Source: Glaciecola sp964621345 (GTDB lineage: Bacteria > Pseudomonadota > Gammaproteobacteria > Enterobacterales > Alteromonadaceae). From it: DNA of 64,000 nucleotides. This document shows, in pieces, positions 51,675 to 60,656 of the stretch (the stretch's first letter is position 1; every line of letters starts with the position of its first letter). The notes under the pieces are model-generated. The model did not search any database and was not told where the DNA came from. It saw only the letters and a list, made by a program, of their open reading frames with translations. The position numbers were made by a program, and so were the translations under genes. The stretch is from assembly GCA_964621345.1 (NCBI GenBank), contig CAZUON010000003.1, positions 81,327-145,326 on the forward strand. The letters are read 5' to 3'.

Positions 51675-54629
51675 ATGAAGTTGACGCAAAAAGCCATTTC
51701 TGAATTAGTGCAAAGCATAAGTCTCTTGTGTGACGCAGACTATGTACGCATTAGTCATCACAAACACCAAGGCGCAGAGCGTTATTCACATGGTGAACTC
51801 GATACCGATATACAGTTGATGTTGCGTACTCAATCAGAAGATTTCGTCTTAGAAATCGTGCACGACCAACAAAACTTTGCAGTTTTTACATCCCTTCTAA
51901 ATGATCATCATATCGCGCTCACACTCAAATATAAGCCGCAACCGTTAAGCAAGGAGCATCGACGCCAAACCGATTCTGCCTATACTCAAAAACAGCATGT
52001 AACAATAGAGTTACTATCGAAAAGTACCTTCCCAAAATGGCTACTAAACTTTTCTCAAGAGACTCAGAATGAAGAAACGCCATTAGAGCAACAATTATTG
52101 CTGCACTTATGCGCAAGCACCTTTGAAAGCCTTGGAATATTTTCTCAATTTCAGGCATTAACGGTAGATGCTCTTACCAAGTTGCATAGCCGTGGCGCCT
52201 TGCAACGTGAAATTGACCAACGATTTACCGATATTGAACAACAAGAGCTACAGCAAACCGCTATAGACAATGCACCAAAAGGTATTGGCTTGTGTTTAAT
52301 TCATTGCCGTGATTTTCAAGTCGTCAATCGTAAGTTTGGGCAGGCTAAAGGAGACATCGTACTAAACGAAATTGCAGCCATTATTAATCAACAAACTCGC
52401 TCACAAGATATCGCATGCCGTTTTGGAGGCGCCTTATTTGGTATTGCTATTCATGCAAAAGCCTTAGTGGAGGGAGAGAGCCTCGCCCAAAAATTACAGA
52501 GCGCTTTACACAACCGGCCCTACTTGCAAAAGGCAGTGCACTTGTCATTTAATGTTGGCGTTGCGTTTATTCATAAACAAGAACTACTTAATGAAAATAA
52601 CTCACCATCGTCAGTCTTAATTCATCGTGCGGAACAAGCCCTGAAGGCAGCTCAAATTTCAGACAACCCGAGTATTGTGCAATGGGAAGCTGATACATTT
52701 AAGGAAGATGAACAGGAGCTCAATTACATCGGCGGAATATTTACCCCTGATAACGTCACAAATTATAGAAACATGTTGCTGCTATGGGATATTTCGTCGA
52801 TTTTTGCCGATGAACATGAGTTTTCGCGTTTACTTCACAATGTGATTGAAAGGCTCGCTTGTACCTTTGAATTTAGTGCAGCGGGTATCGTGAGCACAGA
52901 AGCAAACGCTACGATTGAACAGGCGCTATTAGTATCACAAATGGCGGATGTCAGTTCGGTCGATGTCACTCAGCTTATTTATTTAAACGAGCTTAGGGCA
53001 TTGGCTAATGAAGCACTTGAGCAATCTCAGGCCCATGACCTTCAAAAAGAAAGAACGCAGTTTTTATTACTGCCTATCGCAAGTGATTTTAAAGCCTGTT
53101 TCTTTTTAGTTGCACAGGATAGTACCCTTGATTTTAGCCGCGACGCGACAATGCTATTTGCGGGTTTTGCGCGGCAACTAGGCAAAGCTTTGCGGCGTAG
53201 TCAGTTAGAAGATGAACTTAATCGGCGCTTAGCGCAGCAAAATGCTCGTTTAGAAGACGAGCTAAATACTTTAAAATCGAGCATGCAATCCGGGGCGCTC
53301 GTGTATCGCTCTGCGCCTATGCAAAAAATTATGAGTCAAACACAGCGTGCCGCACAAACCGATACAACCGTGTTAATCACCGGCGAGAGCGGAACCGGCA
53401 AAGAGCGCTTGATTCACGCCATACATAATTTGAGCCCTCGAAATGACAATGCGCTGATCATTGTCGATTGTGGCTCAATTCCAGAAACACTAATTGAGTC
53501 TGAATTATTTGGCCATACAAAAGGTGCATTTACCGGTGCTAACCAACAAAGCATTGGGAAAATTCAGGCGGCGGATGGCGGCATACTCGTATTAGATGAA
53601 ATTGGTGAGTTACCCTTATCGATGCAACCAAAACTCCTACGTTTTGTGCAAGAAAAACAATTTACACCGGTTGGCTCGTCTCGCGTGATTAAGGTAGATG
53701 TGAAGATTGTCGCCGTCACCAACAGAGATTTGGCCAACGAAGTACAGACAGGTAAATTTAGACAAGACTTATATTATCGACTGAATGTCCTCTCATTGCG
53801 CAGCCCGCCTTTGCGTGAGCGATTAGAAGACTTACCGCTGCTTTGCCATCATTTTTTGAATAAATTTGCGAACCAATTTGAAAATAGCCGTAAGTTTGTG
53901 TCCAGTACAACACTCAAGAGCATGCAGCAATATAGCTGGCCTGGCAATATTCGCGAGCTTGAAAATACCCTGATGCAAGCAAGCTTGATGTGTGAAAATG
54001 AGGAGATTCTGTTTTCAGATCTCAATATTGAGCACAATACTTGGCGACTAAGCACAAGCCAAGGTGATACTGCTATACGACCTTTATCCCAAACCCCATT
54101 TGATGAAAAAATAGTAAAGGATAAGCAGTCATTCGTTAGCATACCTAATATGCATGATGTGGAAGAGGAAGAAGCATCTAGCGGCGTTGCTCCTTCTCAA
54201 CAACAATGGGAGAGCGAGTGGGCTGAGGCCCTAAACCGACTTTTAAATGAAGTGTTAAGCAATACTGAATTTAATGAATTTCCGCTAGGTAACCATCTTG
54301 AGAGATTTATAATTGAAGCGGTCACCCAACGTTGCCAAACCAACAAAGCAATCGCCAGCCGCTTGCGTATTCCAGTAAGTACTGCCCGTCGCAAAAAAAT
54401 CCGAGTACATCAAATAGATCCCAGTGTGATGCCAAAAAGTTGGGAAAGCATAGCATCACTATTAATACACCTAGCACAAGGCGAGATTTTGCTAGATGCT
54501 CCTCTTGACTACATCCGGCTGTCACTTTTAGGTGCTATTTTAGCGCACAACACCCGCAGTATGAGTCATGCAGCTCAATTACTAGGTGTTAGTGAACCCA
54601 CTCTTTACAAGTTAAAACGCCAGCTTTAG
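51675..54629 (+). CDS. Sigma-54-dependent activator with degenerate GGDEF and tandem HTH
   Basis: 984 aa, no membrane segment. Residues 1-150: unrecognised sensory region. About 160-345: GGDEF-type domain (DALTKLHSRGALQREI, FRF-type core) whose signature reads GGALF at 251-255, so it cannot make c-di-GMP. About 360-510: GAF-like region. Coiled coil about 515-545. AAA+ domain about 550-785 with Walker A GESGTGKE (570-577), the sigma-54 contact loop GAFTGA (617-622), Walker B GGILVLDEIGELP and the sensor region YYRLNVLSLRSPPLRER. C-terminus: two Fis-like helix-turn-helices (TNKAIASRLRIPVSTARRKKI and MSHAAQLLGVSEPTLYKLKRQL). The targets are unknown. Confidence 0.88.
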   Translation: MKLTQKAISELVQSISLLCDADYVRISHHKHQGAERYSHGELDTDIQLMLRTQSEDFVLEIVHDQQNFAVFTSLLNDHHIALTLKYKPQPLSKEHRRQTDSAYTQKQHVTIELLSKSTFPKWLLNFSQETQNEETPLEQQLLLHLCASTFESLGIFSQFQALTVDALTKLHSRGALQREIDQRFTDIEQQELQQTAIDNAPKGIGLCLIHCRDFQVVNRKFGQAKGDIVLNEIAAIINQQTRSQDIACRFGGALFGIAIHAKALVEGESLAQKLQSALHNRPYLQKAVHLSFNVGVAFIHKQELLNENNSPSSVLIHRAEQALKAAQISDNPSIVQWEADTFKEDEQELNYIGGIFTPDNVTNYRNMLLLWDISSIFADEHEFSRLLHNVIERLACTFEFSAAGIVSTEANATIEQALLVSQMADVSSVDVTQLIYLNELRALANEALEQSQAHDLQKERTQFLLLPIASDFKACFFLVAQDSTLDFSRDATMLFAGFARQLGKALRRSQLEDELNRRLAQQNARLEDELNTLKSSMQSGALVYRSAPMQKIMSQTQRAAQTDTTVLITGESGTGKERLIHAIHNLSPRNDNALIIVDCGSIPETLIESELFGHTKGAFTGANQQSIGKIQAADGGILVLDEIGELPLSMQPKLLRFVQEKQFTPVGSSRVIKVDVKIVAVTNRDLANEVQTGKFRQDLYYRLNVLSLRSPPLRERLEDLPLLCHHFLNKFANQFENSRKFVSSTTLKSMQQYSWPGNIRELENTLMQASLMCENEEILFSDLNIEHNTWRLSTSQGDTAIRPLSQTPFDEKIVKDKQSFVSIPNMHDVEEEEASSGVAPSQQQWESEWAEALNRLLNEVLSNTEFNEFPLGNHLERFIIEAVTQRCQTNKAIASRLRIPVSTARRKKIRVHQIDPSVMPKSWESIASLLIHLAQGEILLDAPLDYIRLSLLGAILAHNTRSMSHAAQLLGVSEPTLYKLKRQL

Positions 54630-54644
54630 TTCAAGAACGAGGGT

Positions 54645-54672
54645 GGATGCTTGTTTGCATCCTTTGCTCTTT
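54645..54672 (+). terminator. Probable terminator after the sigma-54 activator
   Basis: GGATGC-TTGTTT-GCATCC followed by a T-rich stretch (TTTGCTCTTTT), 15 bases after the stop. The stem is short, so confidence is moderate. Confidence 0.55.
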
Positions 54673-54694
54673 TGACGCAGCTTACGGGATAGGC

Positions 54695-57600
54695 CTATTT
54701 TACGCTTTGAATCAAACGCACATCACGGTTTTCAATGGCTTTTTCGATGTTGGCCATTAGGGTATTCATTACGGTAAACGAAGGACTACTTTCGCTCTGC
54801 AGAAGTCCAGTCCAAGCGTTCTTTCCAGCTTCTTTTGATTTGTACAAGGCAACATCCGCCAATATATGAGTCTGTTTCCAAGTCAGTGAGTCAGGTGAAT
54901 GATGACTAAAAGGATACATGGCAAAGCCGATGGAGCTTGATAAATGCATGCGCTGCGCTAGGCCAATGTCAAACCCTTTACGTTCGATCTTCGAGCGAAT
55001 TTTTTCGACTAACTGCGTGACTTCATCAACGTGATTTACTTCTCCAATCAGTAAAAACTCGTCTCCGCCCCAGCGGATCGTAACATCGTCTATTCGGCAT
55101 GCATTTCGTAATAACTTTGCCACCTCCTGAATAATCTTATCACCGGCGTCATGCCCATAATTATCATTAATCGGTTTAAAGCCATCTAAATCAAACATAA
55201 CAAAGACCAAGCGAGGGCCATTACTACTATCGACTTCTTTGCGGGCATGAGCTTTCATAAATTGTTTATAAACGCGCTTAGATTTACGCTCAATAATGTC
55301 TGCCATATAACGGCGATTAAAAAGACCTGTGAGTTGATCAGTTATGCTAGCCGTTAATAACTTTTTATTTAACTCGCTGAGTTCTTGGGTACGCTGTTGC
55401 ACTTCCCTCTCTAAAGATTGACGGAAGGTGGTTTCTGCTTGCAGCTTATTGTGATACCAGCGGTACAGCATAAAACAACTAAGTAGTGCCATCAAAACAT
55501 ATAATGAATAGGCATACCATGATGCCCAAGGTGCAGGTTTTACCTGAATTTTAGCCTGTGCAGGGCGCATATTCCAAACCCCATCACTATTTGCCGATAT
55601 CACTTCAAATACATAAGCACCGGCAGGCAAATTGGTGTACACCGCTCGCGGAAACTCTCCGGCTTCAACCCAATCACTATCAAAACCATTTAAGCGATAT
55701 TTGTATTTGTTCTTTTCAGGCGCAGTAAAATGAAGAGACGCAAATTCGAAGCCAATTAAATAATCGGTATGTGCGACGATGATTTCTTGTTCTGTATTTT
55801 TTTGGCTGTCGATACTGCTTACTATATCCAAGCGCTGAAAAGCAGTGATGGCTGTTTTCGGCCTAATAAAATTTAAGGTCACTTCGTCAGGGTAAAACGC
55901 AGATACCCCGTTCGGCCCACCAAACAGCATTTTGCCATCATCCATTTCGGCAAAAGAGCCAGAGTTAAACTCATCGCTCTGCAGACCAAGCGCATAGTTG
56001 AAGTTGATTAGGTCTAGTGTTTCAGGGTGAATACGCGTTAGGCCCTTGTTGGAGCTTGCCCAAATGTTGTCATGCTCATCTTGCAGTATGCCAAAAACAA
56101 CATTGGAGGGCATGCCGTCGCTTTTAGTTAAACGGGTAAACTGTATGTTTGCGTGGTCAAGATCCTCAAACCGTAATAAATGAACGCCACCGCCTTGAGT
56201 ACCTACCCATATATTCTTATCTTTATCCTCAAGAATCGTCCACACCAGATTAGCACTTAAGCCGGTTTTGTTATCTTGCTCAACCTTAATTCGATACGCT
56301 AATTCGGTTTTAGGGTTAAATATCGAAATGCCGCCGTCCCATGTTCCTAACCATAAGCGGCCATCGTGGGCCTGCGTAATTGTCATGACCCTATCACTGG
56401 ATAGAGAATTTTCATCCCCATCTATTTTGCGATAGGTCAGCACTTCGTTGCTTTGCCGGTTAATTTTACTTAAACCACCACCATAGGTTGTCACCCAAAC
56501 GGTGTTTTCATCTTCTGGATAAATCGCCGTTATTCCAGATGCATGAAGGCCTCCGGCTAGATTGTCACCACCTAATTCGGCCCTAGCGCTTGTTACATAA
56601 CGAAAAAGGGACTTATCGTCTCGGTTATACACCAAAACACCTTCACCTGCTGTGCCAAGCCATATTTCGTTTGCCACCGTTGCCAATGACATAATGCGAT
56701 ATTTTTCACCCTCATTACCATCAACAGGAGGTAAATTAAATGCTGATATCCGTCCGGTATTTAAATCGACAACATCTACCCCATCCATATTTGCAATGAT
56801 GGCATGAGTATCGTCTAACGATGCAATTGCGGTGATGTTATTGCCCGATAAGCTCCCGTTAGCGAGACTAGAAACACGAAAATGATCGAATTGAGTAGTC
56901 GCGGTATTCCATTTGTTTAAGCCTTTAAAACTTCCTACCCACATAACATCACTTGCATCTTGGTATAAGCTTAAGATCTTATTATCTGACAGGGAAAATT
57001 GATTGTCTGATTGATGTTGAAAATGACCAAAACTGCCATCTTGTTTTTGGTAATACAAGCCGTCCTCACCAGCAACCCATAGAGTGCCTTCACGGTCTTG
57101 ATAAAGATCTCTAGTGACGATATCTCGAGTAACCTTAAGGTGCTTTGGGTAAACAAACGCTTGATCAGCGTTTTGCCCTATTCTGATCTCTTTCAGATCT
57201 AAGCTAAACAACCCTAACTCTGCCGTACCAATAATTAGCTGCTGAGCATTGTTAATTAACAATGCTCGAATGTTCCCTTCCTCCAAGGTATCGTCAATGC
57301 CAAATGCTCCAAAAACCTGAGTAATTGTTCCTGTGATTGATGAATAGTGAAAAACACCATCTCTGTCACTTGCTAGCCATAAATTTCCATCATCACCTTC
57401 CACCATATCAAAGATGTCTGCGCCTTTCCCATCTGCGCCATTGATTTGGAGTGACTCAAAGATGTTTTGCTCTGGGAGGTATTTATTGATGCCCTCGCGA
57501 GTAGCAACCCAGATCGTATTGTTGTGGTCGCGTAATACTCTTCGTACAATTTGGTCATTAATATCACCTGAGTTGCCGTTTGCACGAAAGTTACTAAAAG

Positions 57601-57991
57601 TATTTGTTACAGGATTGTATCGACTCACTCCACCACGCGTTCCAATCCAAATAAAACCATCAGCGTCTTCTGTAATAGAGGTAACCCAGGATGAAATGAT
57701 GGCGTCAGGGTCATCAAATGATTGGGTAAATACAACAAATCGCCTGCCATCATATAAGTTCAATCCCTCTTGCGTACCAAACCACATAAAGCCGCGAGAA
57801 TCTTGAAATATAGCGGTGATACCTTGTTGTGATAGCCCTTGTTCAACAAAAAATCGCTGAAAACGAACATTTTCGATAGCCGCAAAGCCCGTCAGCGGGA
57901 GCAATAAACAAAGGCACACTAACAAGCCACGAAGGTGCCGAGCACAATGCAGTCGTATACATATGGAACTTAGGCTTGGCAGTAAAATCAT
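54695..57991 (-). CDS. Beta-propeller sensor diguanylate cyclase
   Basis: 1098 aa. A signal peptide (about 20-38, ending PLTGFAA) leads into two periplasmic seven-bladed two-component-regulator propellers made of repeats such as SRGFMWFGTQEGLNLYDG and ADGFIWIGTRGGVSRYNP, then a Y_Y_Y domain (YKYRLNGFDSDWVEAGEFPRAVYTNLPAGAYVFEV, about 760-830), one membrane helix (WYAYSLYVLMALLSCFMLYRWY), a coiled coil and a GGDEF domain. The catalytic GGDEF (975-979) and inhibitory I-site RIDD (966-969) are intact, so it should make c-di-GMP. The propeller layout is best known from polysaccharide-sensing systems. It is tail-to-tail with the sigma-54 activator. Confidence 0.9.
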   Translation of the reverse strand: MILLPSLSSICIRLHCARHLRGLLVCLCLLLPLTGFAAIENVRFQRFFVEQGLSQQGITAIFQDSRGFMWFGTQEGLNLYDGRRFVVFTQSFDDPDAIISSWVTSITEDADGFIWIGTRGGVSRYNPVTNTFSNFRANGNSGDINDQIVRRVLRDHNNTIWVATREGINKYLPEQNIFESLQINGADGKGADIFDMVEGDDGNLWLASDRDGVFHYSSITGTITQVFGAFGIDDTLEEGNIRALLINNAQQLIIGTAELGLFSLDLKEIRIGQNADQAFVYPKHLKVTRDIVTRDLYQDREGTLWVAGEDGLYYQKQDGSFGHFQHQSDNQFSLSDNKILSLYQDASDVMWVGSFKGLNKWNTATTQFDHFRVSSLANGSLSGNNITAIASLDDTHAIIANMDGVDVVDLNTGRISAFNLPPVDGNEGEKYRIMSLATVANEIWLGTAGEGVLVYNRDDKSLFRYVTSARAELGGDNLAGGLHASGITAIYPEDENTVWVTTYGGGLSKINRQSNEVLTYRKIDGDENSLSSDRVMTITQAHDGRLWLGTWDGGISIFNPKTELAYRIKVEQDNKTGLSANLVWTILEDKDKNIWVGTQGGGVHLLRFEDLDHANIQFTRLTKSDGMPSNVVFGILQDEHDNIWASSNKGLTRIHPETLDLINFNYALGLQSDEFNSGSFAEMDDGKMLFGGPNGVSAFYPDEVTLNFIRPKTAITAFQRLDIVSSIDSQKNTEQEIIVAHTDYLIGFEFASLHFTAPEKNKYKYRLNGFDSDWVEAGEFPRAVYTNLPAGAYVFEVISANSDGVWNMRPAQAKIQVKPAPWASWYAYSLYVLMALLSCFMLYRWYHNKLQAETTFRQSLEREVQQRTQELSELNKKLLTASITDQLTGLFNRRYMADIIERKSKRVYKQFMKAHARKEVDSSNGPRLVFVMFDLDGFKPINDNYGHDAGDKIIQEVAKLLRNACRIDDVTIRWGGDEFLLIGEVNHVDEVTQLVEKIRSKIERKGFDIGLAQRMHLSSSIGFAMYPFSHHSPDSLTWKQTHILADVALYKSKEAGKNAWTGLLQSESSPSFTVMNTLMANIEKAIENRDVRLIQSVK

Positions 57992-58056
57992 GGGTAATAT
58001 TCTTGGGAATAAAAGAGTTATTAGTGCGTAACGGCAGTTTTAGGCGCTTCTTTAGC

Positions 58057-58085
58057 AAAAAACCAAGCGATTATGCTTGGTTTTT
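58057..58085 (-). terminator. Rho-independent terminator of the subtilase gene
   Basis: Stem AAAAACCAAGC / GCTTGGTTTTT around 6 bases, 33 bases after the subtilase stop on the minus strand. The plus strand has a T-run as well. Confidence 0.82.
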
Positions 58086-58118
58086 CTACCTTAACTTTGC
58101 TATCAAAATATCTTTCGA

Positions 58119-59855
58119 TTACTGCCAAGTGTTGCTCGGGAAAACAATAACAGAGTCGCTGCTAGGCTCCTGTGAGTGAGTTTTTTCCTCAGAGTTATCA
58201 CTCATACCCTTGGTATGCATCAATTCGCTATCCCAATGGCTGCCTTTTGTATCGACTAACTCAGTGCTCCAGTGCGCACCTTGCATAGCTAAGTTTTCAT
58301 TTGTCCAATGCGAGCCTTCAACCTCTATCATCTGCTCACTCCAGTGTGCAGATTTTTTAGAAACGTGCTCATTTTTCCAGTGAGTTCCTTGTTGCATAAC
58401 CGTGCCGTTGCCTAGCGACACCGACCACTTTTTGTTGTGCCTGTTAACCGGACCTTGAAAATGTTGTTTACCTTCGATGTCCTTTCTAATATTAAGGCCC
58501 TGATTTGCGCAGCCTAACGCATTACTATTTACCGCATCATAGGCATTAACCATACCGCTGCCCTGAATAAGCGGTGAATAGCTGTATTTGTTTTTGTTCC
58601 TAGCGATTTTCGCTGATTGCATAATTTTACACTTTACATCGTCTGGACGAATGCCAGGATGGGCTTGAATAATCAATGCGGCAATCCCAGAGACTACCGC
58701 GGCAGATTGCGACGTACCCGAAATCATAGAATAATCAGAATTTCGGCGACTCTTCTTCAAAGATTTTACGAAGTAACGGTCTTCAAGTTTAACCTCAATC
58801 TGGGCGCCAGGTGCAACCACATCTGGCTTAACAAAGCCCTCATAAGTGGGTCCTTGTGCTGAAAACGAAGCAACGCGATCATCATCCAGGTTATACGGAG
58901 AGTTGTTATGCGATGTGCTCCCTACCGTAATAACGTATGGGTTGTTTCCCGGAACAGTAATACCTAACTCTTCTCCGTTATTTCCCGCAGACGTTATAAC
59001 CGTTATACCTCTACGCCATAAATGCATCACCGCTTGGTTAATAGGATCTTTCCAGTATCGTGATTGAACTTCTGCCCCTAGAGATAAATTCAACACCTTG
59101 ACATTGAATTTACCACGGTTCTCAGAGACCCACGTTAGTGCGTTTAAGATAGTCGAATAACTGCTGTCGCCATTTGCGTCAAACGCTTTTATTGATAGCA
59201 GAAATACGTCAGGGGCAACGCCATTAAAGTCATTCGATGCATCTTGTAAGCTACTGGCAATAATGCCTGTGACGTGAGAACCATGTCCATTATTGTCGTC
59301 GTTGTAATAATAGGATTCTTCACCGTTTATAGCATCATACTTTACAATAACTCGCTGCTCGCCCTGTGAGTCTTTGAAAAGGTATTGACCGTTTTCTCCA
59401 CCCATATTTGCACCGCTATCAACAATTGCAACTGTGACACCACGGCCGGTTATGCCTAAATCATGGACCTCATTGGCTTTGATTTGTGTGCTTATGTAGG
59501 TGTCTATGGCATATGTGCTGCTGTTTGACATGGTTTTTACTGCACGGTCTGCTTGTACAGTGATACCATCAATGCCATCTAAATAAGCGGCTTGCTTTGG
59601 CAGTAGTAGAGCACTCACAGCATTTATAATTGGAAAGGTATCGGTTAGCTTACCGTTAGTCTTTTTTACCAATGCGCTTAACTTAGGCACGCTTGTACCC
59701 TGCACAATATATGATTGCGCCTGCACACCACCTGCATTTTGCAGTGGCGTTTCCGCGTTTACTTCTTGCGCTGCCAAATCTGAATACTTAATGACTGCGA
59801 TAGCGAAGACTGCAAAGGTCATTAATATCAAGTTTATTGGGCCAATGAATTTCAT
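58119..59855 (-). CDS. S8 subtilisin-like peptidase with C-terminal HW repeats
   Basis: 578 aa from ATG 59855, with GGAG nine bases upstream just inside the contig edge. Residues 5-24 are a hydrophobic export signal or anchor. About 45-110 is an inhibitor_I9-like prodomain (QSYIVQGTSVPKLSALVKKTNGKL). The catalytic domain has D146 (VAIVDSGAN), H191 (NGHGSHVTGI), oxyanion N292 (SAGNNG) and S382 (ISGTSQSAAVVSG). The tail (490-550) holds five 12-residue repeats with His-Trp at 492, 504, 516, 528 and 540, described separately, then an acidic Ser-rich end. It is probably secreted or surface-bound. The promoter lies in the gap. Confidence 0.9.
   Translation of the reverse strand: MKFIGPINLILMTFAVFAIAVIKYSDLAAQEVNAETPLQNAGGVQAQSYIVQGTSVPKLSALVKKTNGKLTDTFPIINAVSALLLPKQAAYLDGIDGITVQADRAVKTMSNSSTYAIDTYISTQIKANEVHDLGITGRGVTVAIVDSGANMGGENGQYLFKDSQGEQRVIVKYDAINGEESYYYNDDNNGHGSHVTGIIASSLQDASNDFNGVAPDVFLLSIKAFDANGDSSYSTILNALTWVSENRGKFNVKVLNLSLGAEVQSRYWKDPINQAVMHLWRRGITVITSAGNNGEELGITVPGNNPYVITVGSTSHNNSPYNLDDDRVASFSAQGPTYEGFVKPDVVAPGAQIEVKLEDRYFVKSLKKSRRNSDYSMISGTSQSAAVVSGIAALIIQAHPGIRPDDVKCKIMQSAKIARNKNKYSYSPLIQGSGMVNAYDAVNSNALGCANQGLNIRKDIEGKQHFQGPVNRHNKKWSVSLGNGTVMQQGTHWKNEHVSKKSAHWSEQMIEVEGSHWTNENLAMQGAHWSTELVDTKGSHWDSELMHTKGMSDNSEEKTHSQEPSSDSVIVFPSNTWQ
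58206..58388 (-). repeat. Five 12-residue HW repeats in the subtilase tail
   Basis: Consensus [GS]-[TSA]-H-W-x-x-E-x-x-x-x-[KEQ], repeated with an exact 12-residue period at residues 490-549. His-Trp is invariant while the codons and other positions vary, so the repeat is maintained at protein level and is not a recent DNA duplication. Confidence 0.9.
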
Positions 59856-59871
59856 GATGCAGCGCTCCGGC

Positions 59872-59971
59872 NNNNNNNNNNNNNNNNNNNNNNNNNNNNN
59901 NNNNNNNNNNNNNNNNNNNNNNNNNNNNNNNNNNNNNNNNNNNNNNNNNNNNNNNNNNNNNNNNNNNNNNN
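59872..59971. other. Assembly gap (100 N)
   Basis: Exactly 100 N between the subtilase start and the 5'-truncated GspC-like gene. The two would be divergent if they are truly adjacent. Confidence 0.95.
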
Positions 59972-59972
59972 G

Positions 59973-60605
59973 AGCACTAACAAGCAAAGCACTTTGTCCA
60001 TACATGAAAAAAACGCAATTGTTGAGGTAAAGCAAGCGGGTGAACTCCCTATATCCATTAAACTTATTGGTACGAATACCCAGCCTCCCATGCAAAGCCT
60101 TTTAGAATCTGGTGGGCGTGCTTTACAGTATAAAGTTGGCGACTTGGTGTTTTCACAAGCGATACAGCTTATTCGTATTGACGAGAAACAAGTTAGGTTA
60201 TCCTATAATAACAAGATCTTTGATATCGATTTACTTGGTCCTAATTTATTACAGCAACAAATTAGGGGCGCAACGACCGACCCTTATCAAATGACAGCCG
60301 AGCAAATCGGTAATCGACCTAAAATCATAGAACATATCGTCACCCTGACCCCAACTGATTATATTGCTGGGGGAATGATTGCAGCCCAAGGTATGAACCC
60401 AGCTTTGTTTAAGCAAGCGGGCTTCAAACAAGACGATGTGATTATGAGTATTAACGGTTACAACGCGGATTCACAAGACGAACTAAACAGTCTACAAACG
60501 AGCATCGAGCACTCTGACACCATCGTATTTCAGGTCATGCGCAGAGGACGAACGATTACTTTATATCTTGATATTCCTTCTGAAGCGCTGACTATCGCGC
60601 AATAA
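59973..60605 (+). CDS. Type II secretion GspC-like protein, HR and PDZ domains (5' end in gap)
   Basis: The frame is open from the gap edge, so the N-terminus (cytoplasmic tip and membrane helix) is missing. The visible 210 residues contain a homology-region domain (ISIKLIGTNTQPPMQSLLESGGRALQYKVGDLV, then AIQLIRIDEKQVRLSYNNKIFDIDLLG) that in GspC contacts the secretin GspD, and a C-terminal PDZ domain (GGMIAAQGMNPALFKQAGFKQDDVIMSINGYNADSQDELNSL). In T2SS operons gspC is followed directly by gspD; here a terminator and reversed genes follow, so it is a detached gspC or a specialised paralogue. Confidence 0.8.
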   Translation, partial: STNKQSTLSIHEKNAIVEVKQAGELPISIKLIGTNTQPPMQSLLESGGRALQYKVGDLVFSQAIQLIRIDEKQVRLSYNNKIFDIDLLGPNLLQQQIRGATTDPYQMTAEQIGNRPKIIEHIVTLTPTDYIAGGMIAAQGMNPALFKQAGFKQDDVIMSINGYNADSQDELNSLQTSIEHSDTIVFQVMRRGRTITLYLDIPSEALTIAQ

Positions 60606-60629
60606 AAAAGCCCATAGTGATGGGCTTTT
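60606..60629. terminator. Bidirectional Rho-independent terminator
   Basis: AAAAGCCCAT-AGTG-ATGGGCTTTT, immediately after the GspC-like stop and 28 bases from the convergent spondin lipoprotein stop. T-runs exist on both strands. Confidence 0.85.
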
Positions 60630-60656
60630 GATATATACAATGTTAACAATTGATAT

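Noticed and set aside
58119..60095. Extending the subtilase gene through the N gap to 60095
   Set aside because: The extension is an artefact of translating Ns; ATG 59855 has a good ribosome site and begins the export signal.
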